Notes under the pieces: model-generated
What the model saw: only the letters and a program-made list of their open reading frames with translations
What the model was told of the DNA's origin: nothing
Database searches by the model: none
Shown: one piece after another, positions 57,791 to 64,000 of the stretch
Layout of the letters: the number at the start of each line of letters is the position of its first letter
Position numbering within the stretch: the first letter of the stretch is position 1
Made by a program: the position numbers and the translations under genes
NCBI RefSeq assembly: GCF_900566085.1
Contig: NZ_UPHT01000073.1
Coordinates: forward strand, 1 to 64,000
Origin: Mycobacterium attenuatum
GTDB taxonomy: Bacteria > Actinomycetota > Actinomycetes > Mycobacteriales > Mycobacteriaceae
Direction of reading: 5' to 3'
Length of the DNA stretch: 64,000 nt

Positions 57791-60700
57791 TCAGGTGATG
57801 GCTGACTTGTCCGGGAGGGCGCCTCCCGTTTCGGCGGGTTGCGTGCCGTTGGTGTGGCCGTTGCCGTTGGTGTGGCCGTTGCCGTTGGTGTGGCCGTTGG
57901 TGTAGCCGTTGCCGTTGGTGTGGCCGTTGGTGTGGCCATTCGTGTGGCCATTGCCATTGGTGAGGCCATTGGTGAGGCCATTGGTGAGGCCATTGGTGAG
58001 GCCATTGGTGAGGCCATTGGTGTGCCCGTTGCCGTTAGTCATCAGGGCAGGCAGATTGATGGGGCCGAACAGCGGCAAGGCGTGCTGGATACGGTCGCCG
58101 TCGCCGTCGGCGATAACCGATTCATGGCCATTCGATTTGGCTGTCTTGGCGTGCAGCGCAACGGAACCGAACAGCGGAAGCGCGTGCTCGCCCAGATCGG
58201 CGAATGGGTCTTTGCCGTTGCTCGTGATGGGGAAATCCAACTTCCGCAGCGGCACGGCTTTGTCGGGACGGCGACGTACGACTCGGCGCGCATCGCCAAC
58301 CGGAGCGGGGCGAACTTTCGACGGTGGACGCGTCGCACCGCCGGTCTTGCGGGCCGGGACGGGTTTCGCCCGGGCGGGTTGAGCCGGGCCGCGCGCCGTG
58401 GTGCGTCGCTTGGCCCGCCGCTTCGAATTCTTACTGGACGCGGCGAGCTTCGACGGCCACCAGTTAGCCTGGCCGATAAGCGCAGCCAACGCCGGCACCG
58501 TAACGGTACGAACGATGAAGGTGTCGATCAAGATTCCGGCTCCGATGATGAAACCGGCTTCCACCATGGTGGTGATGGTGGCTGCCAGCAGCCCGAACAT
58601 CGAAGCGGCGAAGATGAGGCCGGCCGACGTGATCACACCGCCGGTTGAACCGACCGTGCGGATGACGCCGACCCGCACACCATGCGGGGATTCGTCACGG
58701 ATTCGCGAGATCAGCAACATGTTGTAGTCAGCGCCAACCGCAACCAAAAGGATGAAGGACAGGCCGGGAAGGCTCCAATGTAATTCTTTGCCGAGTATCA
58801 GCTGGAAAACGATGACACCGAGCCCCAGGGCTGCAAAAAACGAAACGAGTACGGAACCGATGAGGTAAAGGGGTGCAACAACTGCTCGCAGCAGCATTAC
58901 CAGGATCAAAAAGACGATAATGATCGTGGCCAACACGATGAAATTGATGTCGCTGTTGTAGTAGTCCCGAGTGTCTGCGAGCCCGGTCGGAATGCCGGCC
59001 AGCGATATCGTCGCATCCGACAACTCCGTATTCGGTTGTGAGGACCTTGCTGTCGACAGGATCGTGCCCACCTGGTCCATGGCCTGGGTGGTGAACGGGT
59101 TGAGCGAGCTCTGGATGAGGTAACGCGCTGCATGTCCGTCGCTGGATATGAAAATCTGCGCGGCCTTCTTGAACTCGTCGGCGGCCAGCACCTGCGGTGG
59201 AACGTTGAAGCCGGCCATGGACGGCCGTTCGGCGTCATGCTTGAGGCCCAGCAAGAAGGCCGATGCTTCGTCAAGCCCGGTGCCCATCTTCTTGGTCTGG
59301 TCAACCAGCGCTGCGACGCCGTCGGCGATTGCACGGCTGCCTTGTGCCAGCGCACTGGCGCCCTGCTGCATCTGATTCAGCCGGTTCTGCAGACCGTCGA
59401 TAGAGCGCAACGTACTGACAGCCTGGTTCAGGTTCTGCTGCAGCTTATCGATCGTCTGGCTGACCGTCTGCACCTCTTTCGTTTGCTGCAGACTGCGAGC
59501 CAGATCGGTGATGCTGTTGAGCGTTCCGCTGGTCTGTGCTTGGACCAGCGCCTGCAACTGGCTCCGCGAGGCCGCACAGGCCGGGTCCGCATTGCAGGTA
59601 GGACTGGAGTTCAGCGCCTTCAGCAGGGGACTGGCCCAGGCGACAGTATTGGCCACATCGACCATGTTTGCGCTGAGGGCATCGCCGAGTGCCCGCATCC
59701 GGCCGACAAGCTTGGCTGTGCGGTCCAGGTCGTTGAGCGTCTTGTCGCCGCCCATCAGTTGCTTCATCGTGGTGAGCACGCTGACCAGCGTGCCGGCACT
59801 GCCGACGGCTTGACTGACCTGGTCGCGCACCTGAGCCAGGGCGCCGGCCAAATCGTTGGAGCCGTTGACCAGCCGGTCCAAGTCGCTACCGTGGTCCCGG
59901 ATCGCATCCCCGGCCTCGTCGAGTTTGCCGCCCACCTCGCCGGCCTGGTACGACACCTTCGTCTGCTGCAGCGGTTCGCCGTTGGGCCGGGTCAACCCGC
60001 GGACAGCGGTGATGTCGGGTAGTTGGCTGATCCGGTGCGACATCATCTCGAGATCAGCGAGCGCGCTGGGGCTCCTCAAGTCACGTGGTGACTTAATGAA
60101 CAGAGCCATCGGCGTCATCATGTTCTGCGGGAAATGGCGACTCATGGCCTCGTATCCGGCGACGCTGGTGACGTCGGACGGCAACGCCTTGAGATCGTCA
60201 TAGTTGAAGCGCACCAGGAAGCTGGATCCCGCCAGGACTGCCAGCACTACGAGACTGGCGACCAAGTGGATCCGGGGCCGGCGCACGATGCGCGTTCCCG
60301 TGCGCCGCCAGAAGCGATGGGTAAGATCGCGCCGCGGCTTGATCCAGCCGCGTCGTCCGATCAGCACCAGAATGGCGGGCAGCAGGCTCACCGCAGCCAC
60401 GAAGCTGACGACGATCGATACCGAAATGGCCGGACCCACCGTGGAGAAGACCGGCAATTTGCAGAAGACCATCACGATGAATGTGACCGCCACAGTCGCC
60501 GCCGAGGCAGCGATTACCTTGCCGATCGACATCAAGGCCCTCCGGACCGCGAGGTCCGACGCCAAGCCCTGCCGCACATAGTCGTGATAACGGCTGATCA
60601 GAAAGACCGCATAGTCCGTTCCGGCGCCAATCATTACCGCGCTCATGAAAATGATCGTCTGCGTTTGCACGCTCAGGCCCAGTGTCGCCAGCGCGGACAA

Positions 60701-61405
60701 GGTGCCTTGCGCGGTCCCCATGGAGATACCGATGGTGGCCAGCGGCACCAACATGGTGACGATGTTTCGGTAAATGATCAGCAAGATGATCAGCACGCTC
60801 ACCGCGGTGCCGATTTCAATCAGATGTGCGTCTTCCTGGCCGATGGCGGTGAGGTCGGACATGGTGACCAGACCGCCGGCATAATTGGCGGTCAGCGTCG
60901 AGCCGGCGAGAGTCTGGCTAACGATCTCCCGGACTTGTTTGTACCCCGCAATAGTGGCCGGCTCCTGCGGGTCGGTCTGGAACATCACCGGCAGGTTCCA
61001 GGCCTTGTTGTCCTTGCTGGACAACACGTCGTGCAGGGCGGGCGTGGCGATGAAGTCCTGCACCGACAGATTCGCCTGGTGCAGTTTGTCGACCAGCGTG
61101 TGGTAGGTCTCCAAATCGGCCGGGCCAAGCCCATTTTCGTCGGTCAGGATCACCAACAGCTGTGAGCCTTTGCCGCTGTCGCCGAAGGCCTTACCCATCT
61201 CTTTGCTGGTGACCATCGTCGGGGCGTCAGCGGGCAACGCGTCTCCGCCGGCCTTGCCGGCAACCTCCATCAGCGGCGGGAAAGTCAGCGCGAGCAGTGC
61301 CGCCAGCGCGATCCAGAATGCGATGACCAACGCCGGCGCCCGAACGACCAATTGGCCCAGTCGGTCGAAAATGCCTCCGGGACGGGCTGCTTCGGAATCG
61401 CTCAT
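57791..61405 (-). CDS. mmpL12: MmpL12-like RND lipid exporter with repeated C-terminal tail
   Basis: A 1204-residue MmpL-family transporter with twelve predicted helices in two halves, each followed by a large periplasmic domain. The first half has GAGTDYAVFLISRYHD, the second has VGADYNMLLISRIRDE; these Asp-Tyr pairs are the proton-relay signature. The cytoplasmic C-terminus is Lys/Arg-rich and ends in a long low-complexity tail of NGLT, NGHT and NGNG units, which is unusual. Its gene order (fadD-mmpL12) matches M. tuberculosis Rv1521-Rv1522c. It probably exports the LOS or a precursor. The ATG at 61405 starts the protein. Confidence 0.93.
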   Translation of the reverse strand: MSDSEAARPGGIFDRLGQLVVRAPALVIAFWIALAALLALTFPPLMEVAGKAGGDALPADAPTMVTSKEMGKAFGDSGKGSQLLVILTDENGLGPADLETYHTLVDKLHQANLSVQDFIATPALHDVLSSKDNKAWNLPVMFQTDPQEPATIAGYKQVREIVSQTLAGSTLTANYAGGLVTMSDLTAIGQEDAHLIEIGTAVSVLIILLIIYRNIVTMLVPLATIGISMGTAQGTLSALATLGLSVQTQTIIFMSAVMIGAGTDYAVFLISRYHDYVRQGLASDLAVRRALMSIGKVIAASAATVAVTFIVMVFCKLPVFSTVGPAISVSIVVSFVAAVSLLPAILVLIGRRGWIKPRRDLTHRFWRRTGTRIVRRPRIHLVASLVVLAVLAGSSFLVRFNYDDLKALPSDVTSVAGYEAMSRHFPQNMMTPMALFIKSPRDLRSPSALADLEMMSHRISQLPDITAVRGLTRPNGEPLQQTKVSYQAGEVGGKLDEAGDAIRDHGSDLDRLVNGSNDLAGALAQVRDQVSQAVGSAGTLVSVLTTMKQLMGGDKTLNDLDRTAKLVGRMRALGDALSANMVDVANTVAWASPLLKALNSSPTCNADPACAASRSQLQALVQAQTSGTLNSITDLARSLQQTKEVQTVSQTIDKLQQNLNQAVSTLRSIDGLQNRLNQMQQGASALAQGSRAIADGVAALVDQTKKMGTGLDEASAFLLGLKHDAERPSMAGFNVPPQVLAADEFKKAAQIFISSDGHAARYLIQSSLNPFTTQAMDQVGTILSTARSSQPNTELSDATISLAGIPTGLADTRDYYNSDINFIVLATIIIVFLILVMLLRAVVAPLYLIGSVLVSFFAALGLGVIVFQLILGKELHWSLPGLSFILLVAVGADYNMLLISRIRDESPHGVRVGVIRTVGSTGGVITSAGLIFAASMFGLLAATITTMVEAGFIIGAGILIDTFIVRTVTVPALAALIGQANWWPSKLAASSKNSKRRAKRRTTARGPAQPARAKPVPARKTGGATRPPSKVRPAPVGDARRVVRRRPDKAVPLRKLDFPITSNGKDPFADLGEHALPLFGSVALHAKTAKSNGHESVIADGDGDRIQHALPLFGPINLPALMTNGNGHTNGLTNGLTNGLTNGLTNGLTNGNGHTNGHTNGHTNGNGYTNGHTNGNGHTNGNGHTNGTQPAETGGALPDKSAIT
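57842..58037. repeat. Tandem 12-bp repeats encoding the MmpL12 tail
   Basis: A run of repeats on the 12-base theme ATTGGTGAGGCC and GTTGGTGTGGCC. Five copies of ATTGGTGAGGCC at 57956-58015 are exact, encoding five consecutive NGLT units on the minus strand; the flanking units vary and encode NGHT and NGNG. Exact tandem copies imply recent expansion, and the length probably differs between strains while the frame stays intact. Confidence 0.85.
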
Positions 61406-61856
61406 CAGGCGCGACGCCTTTCAACGCCATAGCGGTGGTGTGTGAATTCGGCGGCCCGTCCGAGGACTGGCAACGCTATGGAACGCGTCGCCGACAACTG
61501 ATCGAGTGGACGGGTGAATGTAGCTGGATAGGCAGCGGTGCTATGCAATTCCAGCCACCTCTTTTCGGTGGTGCTCAGGCACCCGGTCCCGGGGGCATCG
61601 CATGTCGACTCAGCCCCCCAACATCTCGGTCCGCAACGGCCGGGCATCCTCAATTCTGCTAGTGCACCACAGGGTAGCCCGTTGCTCTTCGGCCCGTGGA
61701 AAAATCGTGCCAACGTACAAAAATTTTTTGTCCGAAGTGCAGAAAGTCGACTGTTTTCGGTAATCCGGCAGCGCCCGGACGGGTATTGATGTCAACGACG
61801 CGCCACCAGCGCGCGCCGGAAGGCCGCGGCTACGGCACCGCTCGCACCAACGTCCC
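61406..61856. other. Region between mmpL12 and pap
   Basis: About 450 bases. It contains the second copy of the upstream motif (61696-61726) but no recognised gene. The leftward frame at 61610-61948 lacks known motifs. Confidence 0.55.
61696..61726 (-). promoter_or_regulatory. Conserved upstream motif, copy 2 (before mmpL12)
   Basis: Matches the motif upstream of pks5 (55524-55553) in the same orientation relative to the downstream gene, about 290-320 bases before the mmpL12 start. It shares the core ACGTACAAAAA preceded by GTGC and AAAA blocks. It may be a common promoter or activator site. Confidence 0.6.
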
Positions 61857-63332
61857 TCAACCGGGGAACAGGCCGTCATTTCCGTTGCCGCTGAAGCTGA
61901 GCGCGGTTGCTCGCCGGTGGTGGATCTCGCTGCGGCCCTCGGCGACACGCACGTACACCGATTTCATGGTGTCGAGGTAGCGCTGTACGGACTCGTGGGC
62001 TATCGGACTGTCGGGGAAGGATGCTGTCACCGTGGTCTCTTCGTGGAACCGGTTGACCCACATGCACACCCGAGCCGCGATGCGACCATCGCTGAAGACT
62101 CTGGTATTTGCGGCGCGGATTTGAGGCGCGAATACGGCCGAAAGCGGCGGTACCCCGGCGTCGAGGAACGACAGCATAGGGAAGCCGCCTCGCGGTGGTG
62201 GCGTCGCGAGCCAGGGCGCCAACTCCAGCACCCGTTCGAAGGGCACTTTGGCCAGGTGGGCGCGAGAGTCGAAAGCCGCTTGGGCGCCGCGCGCGGTTTC
62301 AGTGAACGACGCGGCGATCGGCACGGCGAGCGGAAGGTGTCCGATGAACCATCCGCTGGTGACAAATTCCGCCGGTGTGCTTCGGGTGCCGGTGGGTGTG
62401 ACCGCGTAATAGGTCTCCGCGCCGGCAAGTTCGTATTCGGTGAGGGCGGCGCACGCGAAAACTCCGCCGCTGAACCTGGCACCGGCCTTGGTGCACGCGG
62501 CCTCGAAGTCGGCGGTCTGCTGAGCATCCAGCAGCTGCAGCGAAAGCACCTCGCCCGTTGTGACCCGCGACGTGTCGCCGAGCGGCAGCGGGAACGCGGG
62601 AAAAGATCCGTCGTTGTTTTCCAGGAATTCGATCCATTGCCGGACCTCCGGCGAATCCAATGTCAATGCGGAGGTGTACGCGTGCTCGCGCAGGCAGTAC
62701 TCGGCGTAGCTGCCGGCCGCGGGCAAGGGGATGGGCTCGCCGCCGTCCATCAGTGTGTTGTACATCTCGCGAATCTCCAGGAAGATCGTGCCGAGAAATG
62801 TCGCATCGAAATGTATGTGGTCAATGCTGATGCAGACGGTGAAGTGACCGTCATGCTGGATCACGCCGAATCTGAAGCAGTCCCAATCCAGGGGACTTGG
62901 GGTGCTCAAGATGTAGTTCTGCCATTGATTCGGTGTCATCTCGCCGTACTCGACCGGTTGCATTTCGATAACACCGGGATCGGTGATGGTGTGACGGATT
63001 ATCTGCCGAGTGACACCTACCGCAAACCTGCTGCGGTAGGTGTCATGGCGACGAAGGTGGGCGTTGATGACGTAGGTCATGGTGCGCATATCGCAATGCC
63101 CGAGGATGTCGAAGGCAATGACCAATAGCCGCGACATGTCCAGGCCGCTGGCCGTTTGCTCAGCGAACCGGCGCAGATGCCGGGCCTGTATGTAGCTCGG
63201 CGGCGCGGCGCTGGGCGGCGCGTCGCGGGCGTTGTCCCGGGTTGCCGGTGACGGGTGCCACAGCCAGACAACACCGGGCTCCGGCAGCCAATTCCTGACA
63301 TTATCCAGACCGAGATTGCCCACGACAACCAA
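61857..63332 (-). CDS. Polyketide-associated acyltransferase (Pap family)
   Basis: A 491-residue condensation-fold acyltransferase. The catalytic HXXXD motif is HIHFD near residue 168 (CISIDHIHFDATFLG). A later segment SGWFIGHLPLAVPI is typical of PapA proteins. Pap enzymes transfer PKS-derived acyl chains to a sugar acceptor, here probably the LOS trehalose core. The start is TTG 63332, preceded by GGAG six bases upstream. It lies 65 bases after the end of the second pks gene in the same direction, so it should be co-transcribed. It resembles M. tuberculosis PapA4, located next to pks5, but subtype cannot be fixed. Confidence 0.9.
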   Translation of the reverse strand: MVVVGNLGLDNVRNWLPEPGVVWLWHPSPATRDNARDAPPSAAPPSYIQARHLRRFAEQTASGLDMSRLLVIAFDILGHCDMRTMTYVINAHLRRHDTYRSRFAVGVTRQIIRHTITDPGVIEMQPVEYGEMTPNQWQNYILSTPSPLDWDCFRFGVIQHDGHFTVCISIDHIHFDATFLGTIFLEIREMYNTLMDGGEPIPLPAAGSYAEYCLREHAYTSALTLDSPEVRQWIEFLENNDGSFPAFPLPLGDTSRVTTGEVLSLQLLDAQQTADFEAACTKAGARFSGGVFACAALTEYELAGAETYYAVTPTGTRSTPAEFVTSGWFIGHLPLAVPIAASFTETARGAQAAFDSRAHLAKVPFERVLELAPWLATPPPRGGFPMLSFLDAGVPPLSAVFAPQIRAANTRVFSDGRIAARVCMWVNRFHEETTVTASFPDSPIAHESVQRYLDTMKSVYVRVAEGRSEIHHRRATALSFSGNGNDGLFPG

Positions 63333-63397
63333 TTGAACTCCTTTGGTTCAACGCCCGATTCCAGGATATTTCACACCGGCGAATAGGCCGCACATTG

Positions 63398-64000
<603 letters not shown>

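Noticed and set aside
57842-58037. CRISPR-like array
   Set aside because: Short, in-frame, spacer-less tandem repeats inside a coding region, so a protein repeat and not a CRISPR.

Overview
The window is high-GC actinobacterial DNA from a slow-growing mycobacterium. A chromosomal backbone (mutA, mutB, meaB, lipL and dodecin, resembling M. tuberculosis Rv1492 to Rv1498A) sits beside a lipooligosaccharide (LOS) locus of the pks5 / fadD / mmpL12 / pap type. The sugar genes make what looks like a 4-amino-4,6-dideoxy-3-C-methyl hexose with an O-methyl group and possibly an N-acyl group. That is the structure of N-acyl-kansosamine, the signature LOS sugar of Mycobacterium kansasii. M. kansasii or a close relative is therefore my best guess; this is inferred from gene content, not from a database match.

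Layout. (1) 1-1044: 3' end of a sensor histidine kinase. (2) 1157-4115: arsenic cluster (arsR, acr3 and arsC in an overlapping operon; a CadI/ArsI-like protein; a second, divergent arsR), with palindromic operators. (3) 4138-11859: a VTT/DedA-type membrane protein, both subunits of methylmalonyl-CoA mutase, its GTPase chaperone, LipL and dodecin. (4) 12024-25944: first glycan block, with two large paralogous membrane proteins, two GtrA proteins, a nucleotide-sugar dehydrogenase, an SDR epimerase, a methyltransferase-glycosyltransferase fusion, a lipoprotein, a GT87-like membrane mannosyltransferase, a methyltransferase and a GT2. (5) 26589-29137: an IS256-family transposase, a frameshifted gene and a hypothetical gene. 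(6) 29236-37459: about 8 kb bounded by degenerate direct repeats and packed with homologues of drug-modifying enzymes: a class A beta-lactamase-like lipoprotein, an Eis-like acetyltransferase, an APH(6)-like kinase, a MerR regulator, a GNAT remnant, an SDR-nucleotidyltransferase fusion and a double-GNAT protein. (7) 38198-48291: second glycan block, including an eight-gene, translationally coupled run from rfbF to a TylF-like O-methyltransferase. (8) 48337-64000: LOS lipid block with a methyltransferase, pks5, fadD, mmpL12, a Pap acyltransferase and the 3' end of a second pks5-like gene.

How it fits together. The Pks5 enzymes make polymethyl-branched fatty acids. The FadD (FAAL) activates a starter fatty acid, Pap transfers the acyl chains to the sugar core, and MmpL12 exports the product. 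The two sugar blocks supply and assemble the oligosaccharide. Blocks (2) and (6) look like accessory stress or resistance cargo inserted into or beside this backbone. The beta-lactamase gene is clearly less GC-rich than its surroundings.
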